A stretch of DNA of 64,000 bases, from assembly GCA_030141605.1 (NCBI GenBank), contig JAQGDQ010000045.1, positions 558,001-622,000 on the forward strand. The letters run 5' to 3'. This DNA comes from Tubiluchus corallicola (Eukaryota; Priapulida; Priapulimorpha; Priapulimorphida; Tubiluchidae). This document shows, in pieces, positions 38,517-49,185 of the stretch. Under the pieces are notes generated by a model. That model had not been told where the DNA came from. It worked only from the letters and a program-made list of their open reading frames with translations, and searched no databases. The position numbers were made by a program, and so were the translations under genes. Numbering within the stretch: the stretch's first letter is position 1; every line of letters starts with the position of its first letter.

Positions 38517-41500
38517 CTGCAAAGTTAAAATAAAAACTTTTGTTGGTTCCTTGATCAATAACATCGTAAAATCAATGTATGACTTTCACAGGGGTTATAC
38601 GACATCTTAATTTAAAAAATCTAAAACTGGCATTGTAAGTACCGCTTTCCAGACGCAGCAGCTTGCCTGGAAACGCATCGCCACCATATATCACGGGGCA
38701 AACCATGGTCCGTAAGCGTAAAAGTGGTTTAAAATCATACCAGTGTAAAACCATAAATCATCTTCATCTTACAGAGAATGCAAGCAAAAATGTATGACCA
38801 TTAGAGGGAATAAAAGGCACAACAGCTACAGAAATATGATATTTTTATCCTCCCCAGCTGAAGGCAATGCCAAAACGTCCAAATTGATTTAAACTCAAGG
38901 TATTAGTGTACATTAAAAACATCATGTTTTCAGTGGCTGTTGCAACTATTTCATTCCTCTTAAAGTTAATATTTTCAAGCTATGGGTTATAATTTTGTAT
39001 CAAAAATTTACTAAACAAACGAATGCGTTAACTTAGCACCAAAAAAATTCTTGGCTCTATGTCTGACAGACAAACTCGATTTGGAAATTACCATCAATGA
39101 AATCTTGGTAAGACGTTTCGAAAATCTTCTGAAAGCCATGCCCACGAGGACGGGAATCACAAAGCAGATCAGGCTTATTCCAATGCTAAGATAAGGCAGT
39201 GATATTTGTTTTTCCGACCAACTCCTGCCATAGATGTATAGGTTCAGAGGCATCATACCTATTGCCACAATTGTGGACACGGTCGTCATGCAAATACTGC
39301 AAAGAATGATACAAAAAATTGTTAATAGCAAACATGTTGTGCATGCGCATCGCCAGTGGCCACTCAAGGTAAAGTACTGCAGTAGAAAAGTGAAAAAATC
39401 AATGCAGGTATAGAAAATAGAATTCTTATTTCTAATTTGCTGTTGCGAGTGATAGGGATATCTGTTAAAACTCTTCTTGAAGTTGGTAAGGATAAGATAA
39501 GATGAACAAAGACATTTAGTCAGGGAAACTTGACTGAGCAAAGCTTGTTTATAATAAGGTCTAACTGGTGACTTTAAAATTAACAAAAATAAATACATGT
39601 AAGGACACAAACATTGCAGACATATAGAAAAATCGTACAAACATTTCGACTTAAAACGTAAAAAAAATAAGCAGAAACACAAAAAAGAAAGTTAAGATAG
39701 CTTTGACCTGTTAAAAAAGCGAAAATAAAAATACAAGCAATTGAAAAAATGTTTTTAAAGAACATCTAAACATCAGAAATAATGGCAAATTAAAGCAATA
39801 ATAAAAACAGTTACAATAAAAATCAAAAATCAAAAAGAAGGGAAAAATGGATTTATAAGCGGCCATTCTACAAATCGCACAATATCTCTGCATTTCTGCT
39901 CGGGTCTACTGCGTATTCTGCATTGTATCCGTCATTTATATTTTTTTGCCCATAGCCAACATGATAGTAACATTTTACAAACTGAAACAAGTCAAGTAAA
40001 ATATGGATGGGAAACCCGCACGAGAAGAGAATTAGAAATGGAATTAGAATTCGTTTATGTTCACCTGTTAGTAAGCTATCAAGTCGGCCACCCTAATATA
40101 ACAGATAGACGCCGAAGGACCCAAAGCTTAGTGGTATAAAACAGCACAGTGCTTGTAATGTGGTGTTTACAAAAAATTAAAGTAACTTAACCTTAGGGCT
40201 AGATCTCCATCGCACCAGTAAGAAAAGATATTTGAAAAGGTTCCTCCTGGTGTTGACGAAATTAACAATAATCCAATAGCGAGCTCCATTTCATACTAAA
40301 ATAGTACAAGTGTAACATTAGCAATTAAAGTAGGAACGATTGCAAACTGGAAAATATTTTTTCACTCAAGCCTCTAATCTACAAAACGATAATGGATCAT
40401 ATTACCACTGTCTTGGCTCTTTAACCTTTAACACAAATATAAAGTGTGATTGCATATTTTTAATCTTAATTAATATCCTATATTGTACTGTATACAAATT
40501 CTACAAGGGGAATGCAGTATGAGCAACTTTAATGGTATATACAGAAAAGATAAGGGTGGTTGGGCCAGTGATGGATTCAAGTTAATCCACAAAGAACTTG
40601 AAGATAATAGGAACAAATCAGTAGATCCTCCGTTAACGACGCTAATGCGTTCAAGCAAAATGCATCGTTAACGGACGTGAGAAAAACAATGCCTTCCATA
40701 GAAAGCATTGTAAAAGCATACAGTTGCGTTACTCACTCAAAGGTCAATAATGCTTGACCTATGTACTAAGAACACTCACTAAGTTGTCATGCAGGACAAA
40801 AATAATATCTGTCTTTGTAAAACCCTGAGTTGCCTTGCCCGACAAAGTTACTAATGCTTGGATCATAAATTAAAATCTTTATGACGCTTATTCTTGACAA
40901 TTTTTAACTAAAAGCTAAAGCGAACTAAAGTTTGCAGTGAAATTTCAAATTTGAAAAACAACCTCTTCCTTGCATTGACGTATCTTCTGATTGATCCCCT
41001 TTTGCCACTTCTTCTTTCTTCTGTGCTTTGTTTTTTTTTAGAAAAAATCTAGCGTTGTCGTATTTAGCAGATTAAACCGAACAGCCATTTAACTGTAATA
41101 ACACATTTACGTGGCATTTGAAAGAACTATTAGCTATATCTGATTGTATTAAACTTTTTATTAATAACTAATTAACCGAATTTGGTAAACGTTATAAACT
41201 GGTGGCTTCACCTATTGGGAGTTCGACAAAGAAATGTTACAGATCAACTTTTGGACCAAATTTTGGCTTGGTGATCTCATACCTATAATACCGCTGTGAC
41301 TGGATGATTAACTGGGTCACGACAGGCATGATTTGAGAGGTGCAGATTATTCCACGAGGTTACGGAGATAGTAGTTAAAGGGCCGACTCAGCTAAAAGGC
41401 CAATTGATTTTGTCTTTGTCGGGGCGTTGGCCGTCAAGACTTTGCTTCGGATACTTTTATAATCAACTTCATGACTTGCAATGGCTGCGTGAATTGAATT

Positions 41501-43365
41501 GTTCACACTACCAGTCATTATCTTGAGTAGACAGAACGTGAGCTATAAGTCTGGTATTTGGCAAATGACATTTTCCTGTGATGGGTATGCTTCCATGATG
41601 GTGAAGTTTTCAACCAAAACGGCACAAAAAGTAGACTTCTATACATTCTGAAAGCCTGGTACCTGACTCATTAGGAGGAGAGGTCGTCAGGAGAATCCTG
41701 GTGATCTGTCATCGTACGCTAGTCCCGTTAAGCCAGTGGGACATTGGTGCGGCCGCCGTTGCCGACGAGGCTGTTAGCAAAGTGATTCTAGCCACCTAAG
41801 TGCGTGAACTCCGGAACTTTACGGGAGACGTCCCGCCTACGTGAAACGTCAACGGACTGATATTAAATGAGGGGTACCCCGCTGCTCTGGTGCAAGTTCT
41901 CAGTTTTGTTTATTGTTTTTGATTAATTAATTAATTATGCCAATTAAAATGTTAAACCTATGGCAAACCGTTTGTTTATTTATTCTTTGTTGTGTTCACT
42001 GTTTCCGTTCACACTGTATCACAATTGGTCCATTCTCTGTACTTTAGGACGGACCGACCCCTCCTGCGCTTGTAAATGCCTTAGAATTAAAACAAATATT
42101 GCTGCTCTTTAACATCTGGAGTCACCGACCCGTTAAGCAATCCATCTTGACCTAAGTTGGCCGACCCAAGTTCGAGGCCCAGTTGGGCTAGCAAAGAATT
42201 TCGTGACCCGAATGTTACACGTTGGTTGCATAAACTTTTTTCTGCTAAAATTTCTTCTCAATACTGTAAAGCATTTTTAACAGCTTATCCCAAGTCTTAA
42301 TTGCGCTCTTTATCTGGATTATTATCACAAAAAATTCAAGTCTGGTGCCAATATTGTATTTTATATAAAAACTTTATGTAGATATTTATCACTAGTCATT
42401 TCTGATTAACGTTCCTGAGAATATTTCTAGTGTTGTTCTTCCGACAATGTAAATGCAAATGAGGCGGCAACAATTAACCAAGTAATGTAACGAGAGATTT
42501 CTATCCGAGGAATTTCATCTCTGGTCATTGGAAAAGCCCTATAGCAATTAGCGATTGGTCAGAAAAAAATCATCTCTGTGGACTTCTGATTGCTAGGAAA
42601 ATCATTAACGTGATTTCTGTTAATAGGGCGAGTGCAGTAAACGAAAGTTCTGCACTTGGAGGCCCAAAAAATTATCGTTAAATCGAAACATGCATCGTTG
42701 AGTGAATAAAAAGTGTCAAAAGATTAGCGTCATTAAAACGAAACGTCGCTAAATGAGGAGTTGTTAAGCGACGACTTACTGCTAAGTCAGTTATGAACAT
42801 AAGAACTGGCGTATAACACATTATTCCATTCACGTATTTTGATTAATCCAGAATTCCATAAAACACAAAAAGACGAGCCATTAATATATGTATGTGGTCT
42901 GAAAAGAAATTTTTCCCCTTTTCCTGCCGTTCTGTCTTAATGGGTTAGGGGTGAGGCTAAGGCATATTAAAAAATTTTAATCACCCTACAAAGCGAAAAC
43001 ATGTTATTGAAGAAATTTCAAAGACAGCTGCCACTAGTAATTACCATAATAATATCTAACAACAGTTTGATAAATTAAAGTGTTAACTTTACCTTAAAAG
43101 CATGCGCCAGCCCAAATGCCACAGCTGGCAAAAGAATAAACTGCGACAACATTCCGGCTAAAATGCCAAATGGTCGCTGAAAATGCGGAAGGATATCTTG
43201 CCAAGTTAAGGTTGATCCCATTCCTATAAGAATGATGATGACAGCGACTGTCATCGACCACTTCATAGCCATCTCCATTTCTGACTTTCCATCTGGACCT
43301 CGTGGTGCATTATCAGCTGAATCATTAAAGAAGGCATCTGTATTGTTTAATGTCTTGTTTTCCAT
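38034..43365 (-). CDS. SLC10A: SLC10 family sodium/bile-acid cotransporter
   Basis: Four exons on the minus strand: 43365-43093, 40295-40192, 39296-39092 and 38516-38034. Phases are 0, 2, 0 and the product is 354 aa, the usual length for this family. The N-terminus is hydrophilic with sequons (NNT, NDS) and should be extracellular, followed by about nine hydrophobic segments. Family landmarks in order: GMGSTLTW with FQRPFGILAGMLSQF (48-77), the PGGTFSNIF crossover motif (about 107-115), SYWCDGDLALS, IGMMPLNLYIY, and ETGCQN (260-265). The E-x-G-x-Q pattern of ETGCQN is the Na+-site motif seen in SLC10/BASS structures, so the key sodium ligands look intact. The acidic cytoplasmic tail of about 45 residues is variable. 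Substrate cannot be told from sequence; steroid or bile-acid-like organic anions are typical of the family. Confidence 0.93.
38517..39091 (-). other. SLC10 gene, intron 3
   Basis: 575 bp, no other feature seen. Confidence 0.8.
39092..39296 (-). CDS. SLC10A: SLC10 gene, exon 3
   Basis: 205 nt; the first base completes a serine codon with exon 2, then ICMTTVSTIVAIGMMPLNL to RLTKISLM. Acceptor CTTTGCAG, donor GTAATT. Confidence 0.92.
39297..40191 (-). other. SLC10 gene, intron 2
   Basis: 895 bp of AT-rich sequence, no recognisable element. Confidence 0.8.
40192..40295 (-). CDS. SLC10A: SLC10 gene, exon 2 (PGG crossover motif)
   Basis: 104 nt from YEMELAIGLLLISSTPGGTF to GDLAL plus two bases. 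Acceptor TATTTTAG, donor GTTAAG. Too short to appear as an ORF; located through the conserved PGGTxSN motif and confirmed by phase (0 in, 2 out). Confidence 0.92.
40619..42781. mobile_element. pogo/Tigger-like non-autonomous DNA element, long copy
   Basis: Left end CAGTAGATCCTCCGTTAACG; right end, read in reverse complement, CAGTAAGTCGTCGCTTAACA. The ends match those of 49360-50654, including an internal AAGCAAAATGCATCGTTAACG-type block. Clear TA duplications are not preserved here. No transposase frame seen. Confidence 0.55.
41235..42219. mobile_element. Possible solo LTR inside the pogo-like element
   Basis: A segment of higher GC begins TGTTACAG and ends GAATGTTACA, with an AATTAAAACAAATA-like polyadenylation region near 42090 and a GACC-rich end. 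No target-site duplication found, so this rests on composition and termini only. Confidence 0.25.
43093..43365 (-). CDS. SLC10A: SLC10 gene, exon 1
   Basis: 91 codons from MENKTLNNTDAFFNDSADN to AFGLAHAFK; donor GTAAAG. The start is the only ATG before the first hydrophobic segment. Sequons near the N-terminus fit an extracellular position. Confidence 0.92.
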
Positions 43366-44149
43366 TTCGTTTTCATTAAGTGTCCTTAAGTTTTTTGCGT
43401 ATTTTGTTGCACAATAATATGCTCTGTTGCCTTTGGTTTTCTTATAACAAAAATTCTACTATTGTTTCACACGCCTTGCATTATAATATAATATAAACAT
43501 AATAGAGCAATATACTGTAATATCACGCAGATATGTAATTTTATATTAAACATATCATTTTAGGCCTATAAACCACGAGTTCACTACACTAAAAATGAAT
43601 TACTCCCACGTATATTAATAATCACACATGATGCTATTATAGAATGGTTACTTCCACCAACGTTAGCATAAGCTGCAAACTACTGACAAAACATCCATTT
43701 TATCTAGGTAAAGCTGGATAGACACTACGCTTTTACAATTTAAGGCTATATAGTCCCAGCTCCAGGCTCATTGCTAAGTGAACCTATTTAAAAACCATTA
43801 ACCTCATTCGCGAAGCAAAACTGGTTCGTAGATCACAAGAAATTTTAGAAGGAAGGGATCCAGCAGGCAAAAACTAGAAACGTTAATTAGTTTGGGCATG
43901 ATTAATAATAAATCGAAAAATGTTTTGAAAATTTTTCAGGCAGCATGTGTTTGTTGAATTTAAACGTTCTTAAATATTTCCAAGTAATAAATATCTTACA
44001 TCTTCAAAAGGTTCATTTGAAAATAAAAGGCTGTAGCCTGTTAATAATTGAATGTAATCAGTTTAACTATTCTGTTTTGCATAGTAACCAATTGCTGCAA
44101 TAAATAGTGCTTAGCTACATCAACACACAGAACTACAATTAGGGATATA

Positions 44150-45190
44150 CAAGGGCGTAGCAAGTCATTTAGAGACTGGGTGTATTAATATAGTAGCGCA
44201 GTTTACCAAATATTCCGGCAATTCTACCCGTCTTCATAGTCGAGGTATTAATATGTGATCTCCACGTACTGTCATTATCAATTTCAAGTCTGCAATATTT
44301 AATGCAATTTGGAGATGCTAGGTGGTGATTGCTTATCTTAATGTCAAATGCGTCGCTTTCTGCATGTGATATATTTTTCCAGTCAGCATAAATTCAGTTT
44401 TACTACGCAAGTGCTAATTTTTGCTAATTCATTATTAGTATTGTTTTGAAGTAACTGTATATTACTGTTCACATATAAAAAATGCTTGTATGATCTGCAA
44501 AGTGTGTGTGTGTGGGGGGGGGGGGTAATTTGTATGAAAGAGGTAAGTCATTACATAAACCAAGAAAAGGAGAGCACCGAGGTTTGAACCTTGGGTACGC
44601 CACAGTTAATTTATTTAGATCAGACCCAGTTTAATTGCTGGATAAAACTGAATTGTTGCTGATTATTTAAATAAGACTTGAGTAACTGTAGGGCTTGTCA
44701 TCTAATAGCAATTTTTCCTAATTTGTATAAGAGTATGGGATATGTTGAACAGTGTCAAGTGCCTTTGACAAGTCTAAAAAGATGCTACATATTTTTAGTT
44801 TATTGTTCAGACAGACAAATTCAGCATGAAAGCAATTTGGAAAAACACCTTGGGTAACCGAATTATTAATTAGCATAGCATAGTTAGGACAAGGTCTATT
44901 AATATAGATAGCTCATAGAATTTAATATTTTAAGTTCTATATCTTCTGGATCTGGTGATTTTTCTTCGTTAAAATTAATTTTTGTAATTGCTGTTCTCAT
45001 TTCATCAGTTATAACAGGAAATAAAAGCATTGATTCGCTGAAAGGTTTTGGTAGATAAAATTCAAAGTGGAGAATGGAACGTTAAAGCCATATTGTTAGA
45101 ACTTACTGACTGGAAAAGATTATTAAAATATTTGGCAGTATCTTGGTGATTGGTGAAGAATTTTCCATTGAAGTATAGTTGTGTTAGCAA
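44150..45190 (-). mobile_element. Non-LTR retrotransposon fragment (reverse transcriptase, CR1/jockey/L2-like)
   Basis: Reading the minus strand in shifting frames gives successive reverse-transcriptase landmarks: an EEKSPDPEDIELKIL-type block near 44945, GVFPNCFHAEFV near 44850, SIFLDLSKALDTVQ near 44770, GVPQGS-x-LGALLFL-like sequence near 44600 and a decayed ADDT box near 44485. The order is correct, but about 60 residues between GVFPNC and LDLSKA are missing and several frameshifts and stops are present. Dead copy. Confidence 0.8.
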
Positions 45191-45345
45191 GATATTTACG
45201 TATGGTTCAGAGTTCACACGCGATTTAACGAACTAATCAATGAAACTGTTGAGGCGTGTGCCGTGCAACGTGTTGAAATCCGCCTTTATGTAACGTCAAA
45301 GAATATAGACCACAGAAAGTAGAGAAATTCTACTGTGCAGCAGTT

Positions 45346-45533
45346 CGCACAGTTAGTGTCGCCCTAGTGGCACAGCAGTACGGACTGTTGTTGTTAGGTA
45401 CGCCATACCGCAAGCTGTTCGCAGTACGCACACCGGTGTCGCACAGTTAGTGTCGCCCTAGTGGCACAGCAGTACGGACTGTTGTTAGGTACGCCATAGC
45501 GCAAGCTGTTCGCAGTATGCACACCGGTGTGTA
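45346..45533. repeat. 94-bp direct duplication, 2 copies
   Basis: Units start at 45346 and 45440. Both contain CGCACAGTTAGTGTCGCCCT and CGCAAGCTGTTCGCAGTA, nearly identical apart from a 3-bp TTG difference and single changes. Confidence 0.95.
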
Positions 45534-46971
45534 CTGTAGCAGATGAATTGATTAGACCACCAAAGCCAGGCTAGTCAACAGGGACTCATAAATTGCTCAG
45601 CAGTGAGTTGCAAAAACATAAATAAAATCTTTTTAAATTTCTCAAGGATGCAGCCAGGTAATTATAACAAAATGCTAATTATAACATAGTTTTGTAACTT
45701 TTGTTACAAGTTAAACATTTGTACACTAGGCAAATAGTGCAAGGCCTACACCTGTCTTTGGCGATTTTAAGCAGCTGTTATATTTTTGAATATTATTTAA
45801 AGCAAGCATAAGGCACTAAGAATAATTAGTAGTTAAAATAAAAACGTTAAAATAAAATAAAATAATAAATTAAAATAATATCTCATGAAAATTAATAGGC
45901 TTATTTGCCAAACAAGTTAAAGAAGTTGATCATAAAGAAAGTTTGCACATACCTGGCTCATGTAGTATTCTATTTCTGGAGAAATAGTTTTTCTAAAAAA
46001 CATTCCTATTTAATATGTTTTTATCACGAAATATAACCTGAAGAAATATTAGGCCTGACTTTCATGTGTAATACCTTTCGTAGAAAAAAATCGATTTTTT
46101 CAGAAGAGCAAATATTTTTTCCAGAACAAAACTTAATCTAAGCACCTGTATGTTTTATTAATTCCAAGTTAAAAGATGTTTAAAAAACATATAATCATAC
46201 ATTGGTCTCTGTTATAAGTTGGAGTTGATTATAAAATCACGTTGAACAAACAGAGATGCATTTACGACATTATTCCTCTTTTTTATTGTCAGAGGACAAA
46301 AAAAATAACAAAACGAAACATCAGAGCTGTCATCCTAAGCAGCCGACATTACTTCCACCTCTATAACAACCAACTAACTAGTTCAAAATCAAGTTATAGT
46401 ATTCAGGGGAGAAGCCAACCTGGCGCATAAATTAGAATCTGCAGACGGGTCATGTGTAGACATCACTTATATTTAACTTAATTTTTTCAAGATTCAATTA
46501 GGCTTGTGTCACAATAAATGCTCATTAAATTCAGTTTGTTTACATGTAAAAAATGTACTTGTATAAGCGCACTAATAAAACTCTTGTGGCTAAATCCACA
46601 GACAAGTTTTGATAAATAATTTATTTATTGATGGGCTTAAATTAATTGATTTTATATAGGCCTAGGTGCTAAGGGCAATCAATTTATATTGTTAAATATA
46701 TAGGCTATATAAAGGCGCTCTTCAAAGAATGCATACATCATACATGTATATGAAGCACCATATGCAATTACTTGTTGTGTGCATGCGTGCATGAGCACAT
46801 TATTTATATACAAATCTACAATATAATATATGTGTAATTATATAGTTTAATTGCAGGGCACATCAATGGGTGCAATTTTTAATATGCCAAATCTGCCACC
46901 TCACATTGGAGTAAAACGACCAAGAAACAAATGGCGGAGCCTTCAACAAAAGGAAAAGAAGGATCTCTCCC

Positions 46972-47020
46972 TCTCTCTCTCTCTCTCCCTTTCTTTCCCT
47001 CTCCCTCCCTCCCTCTCGTA
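46972..47020. repeat. CT-rich microsatellite
   Basis: Imperfect CTCT and CCCT run of about 50 bp. Confidence 0.9.
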
Positions 47021-47601
47021 GGAAGGGAGGAAGAGCAAAATTAATAAATCAACAAAAATGCATTACTTTTTTACTAAGTAGGTAGCCCTTCATGCAGTCA
47101 GCTAGCCACATTCCTCTGGAACAACAATAAAATTTTACTTACAAGAAAACTTTCATTATGTGTTTTTAGTTTTATAAAACTAATAATTGCTTTTATTTGA
47201 GATATCCTTTTTTTTATTAAAAACGCAAAAGTGTTTTTGGCTTATTAAAATTGCGAGTATGCCAACACTACTGGTGTATTTAAGAATATTATTATTATTA
47301 CAGTCAATGCGCGACTCAAAAGTTTTTAATCATTTACCGTTCGATGCCGCCAACATAGCCGCTAATCGCAAAAACGAAATACGTAACTACAATTTCGCCA
47401 TTTACTCTTTTACACTTTGGTAACGTGATGAAAGTTACACTACAAAGATTTCTCATACTGCTATAGCTTTTTGACTTAAAACCAGAAAGAAATAAAATAG
47501 GTAAGAAAAATGCATATGCCGCTAATAAGAAATTCCAGGTAATACGCTGGCTTAAACATAGATACCGACCACTCTTTGGTTATGACTAAGATTTCAGTCA
47601 A

Positions 47602-48165
47602 ATGGGTAAACTGCTACGGAAAAAGCAAAGAACAAAATACTTAGATGTTGCCAAGGTAAAGGATAGAGATTATAGAGCAAAATACAATTTAAAGTTAGAA
47701 CAGAACATTACTAAATCTTCACCTGGTGAAACATCTGAAAACACAAATTTGCAATGGGAAAAACTCAAAGTTCACATAAAAAATTCGGCAGCAGAAATAC
47801 TTGGACATGTGAGATTTAACGATGAAAACGTTAAAGATGATGAGATAGAAGCGCATTGTCTACAAATCAAAAAGTTTTGAAAGATAAAATTCACCAATGT
47901 AAAAATTTAGCAGAAATTGATGATCTTAAGAAGAAATGCAAGGAAATTCTGAAGCAAATTCATGAAAAGCTAAAACAAATAGAAGAAAAAAGATGACTGG
48001 TATCGCAGAAGAAATTGAGCAAACAAAAAATAATTCCTCTAGGCATTTTAAAGTAATACGGACTTTGCAGACTTTTCAACCAAAGAAAAAATTAATTGTA
48101 TAAGGAAATGATGGTCTAATTACTGATGCTGAACAGCAAACTGAAGCAAATGACTTTAGCTAGAA
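47602..48165 (+). mobile_element. LINE ORF2 fragment (endonuclease-RT linker region)
   Basis: A 92-codon frame (47602-47880) includes AKYNLKLEQN and LQWEKLKVHIKNSAAEILGH, a pattern typical of the segment after the endonuclease domain of non-LTR elements. In shifted frames downstream come HFKVIRTLQTFQPKKKLIV and GNDGLITDAEQQTEANDF, the usual lead-in to the reverse transcriptase. Stops and frameshifts show it is inactive; the reverse transcriptase itself is absent. Confidence 0.7.
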
Positions 48166-48349
48166 ACATCTTCCTGATACTTGCCACTCAATTCTTTGCC
48201 TGAGCCACACTTTCATTACGTAGACAAACGTCTTCATGAGCCCCACAAGATCTCTCGGTGGGCTGTAGTTTTGCACACCACTGATTTAAAGGATAGCCGA
48301 CACAATTGTAAACTACAGTTGTTATATGTCTGCCTTCGCTAGTTAGATG

Positions 48350-48770
48350 GGTACTAATAACTGCACAAAACGAAAAGTGTTGCACCAATAATCGGGCCCT
48401 GTTTGTGCCTCTGTTGTGGTTCAGTTGTGATGTAGCACACACATTTGAAAACCTGTGTGAAATTAGAGTTAAACTTAAAGTTTGAGTTGTGAAAATTAAA
48501 ATCTACTGAGTTTTATGTATGTTGTGCCGTAGCACTGCACTATTTATGCTTTTGCAAACAACATACAACACTTTTGTGGAATGTTTATGCTGTTGAAAAT
48601 TACCTTTATTTCTGATGTCATCACTTGCTGGTTATTAACTAACTTTTTAAGTTAAATTATTTAATTATCGGAAACATTTTGGCATTATTGTAGGATTAAA
48701 GCATGTCCTTTTTGAAGTAGTATCGTACTTAAAAATTGGGAGATATATATGTAAAATCATTTTATTTTCC
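48350..48770 (+). repeat. Interspersed repeat family R1, copy 3
   Basis: Colinear with the copies at 1520-1955 and 25325-25760: GGTTCAGTTGTGATGTAGC, GGAATGTTTATGCTGTTGAA, GATGTCATCACTTGCTGG, TTTAATTATCGGAAA, GTAAAATCATTTTATTTTCC. Confidence 0.65.
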
Positions 48771-49050
48771 TTTAAGTAGTAAAATAAGTATGGTACATTA
48801 TTTTAGTTAACTAAGTAAATTTGATAGTAATAAATAATAAATTTGGTAAAAATAATGATGCCTGATGATTCGTAGAATTTTAGCACAAAAACTGTCAGCT
48901 ATTGGTGAATTATTAGTAAAAAAGTTATTTAAAATAAATACTGAGTGCAGATGGCCAGGTTGTAAATACATTGTATGTATATATAATATGTATATGTGTT
49001 GAAATAAACAATTGTAATAATAATAATAATTCTGTGTTGTTATCTTTTAG

Positions 49051-49185
49051 GACACTTGTAAGCAACTACAGGAAAAAACATGGTAGGATTTTATCTAATG
49101 CAGTCAAAACACTTTAAACATTATGTCAAGATCATGCAGTGAAGATGATGATACCAAAAGAGATCCTGAAAAAATCTGGAAAAAT
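49051..49185 (+). CDS. Integrase-ZnF gene, exon 1 (5' UTR 49051-49122, coding from 49123)
   Basis: Acceptor TTATCTTTTAG ends at 49050, so this is not the first transcribed exon. Coding part MSRSCSEDDDTKRDPEKIWK plus N; donor GTAAGT at 49186. The tryptophan is at the position of the conserved PW before the first integrase aspartate. Confidence 0.7.

Larger units (their letters stand above)
40296..43092 (-). other. SLC10 gene, intron 1
   Basis: Mostly occupied by a pogo-like element (40619-42781) with a possible solo LTR inside. The flanks 40296-40618 and 42782-43092 are unremarkable. Confidence 0.7.
43366..49050. other. Intergenic region between SLC10 and the integrase-zinc-finger gene
   Basis: Contains two LINE fragments (44150-45190, 47602-48165), a 94-bp duplication (45346-45533), a CT tract (46972-47020) and repeat R1 copy 3 (48350-48770). 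A G12 run follows a GT run at about 44500-44523. The stretches 43400-44140 and 45540-46960 show nothing recognisable. Confidence 0.7.

Noticed and set aside
44500-44523. GT run followed by G12 as a regulatory or quadruplex site
   Set aside because: Lies within a dead LINE and looks like simple-sequence slippage.
49051-49082. Possible H2C2 integrase zinc-binding exon (DTCKQLQEK)
   Set aside because: The frame does not join exon 2, and an in-frame stop precedes the ATG at 49123; better read as 5' UTR.
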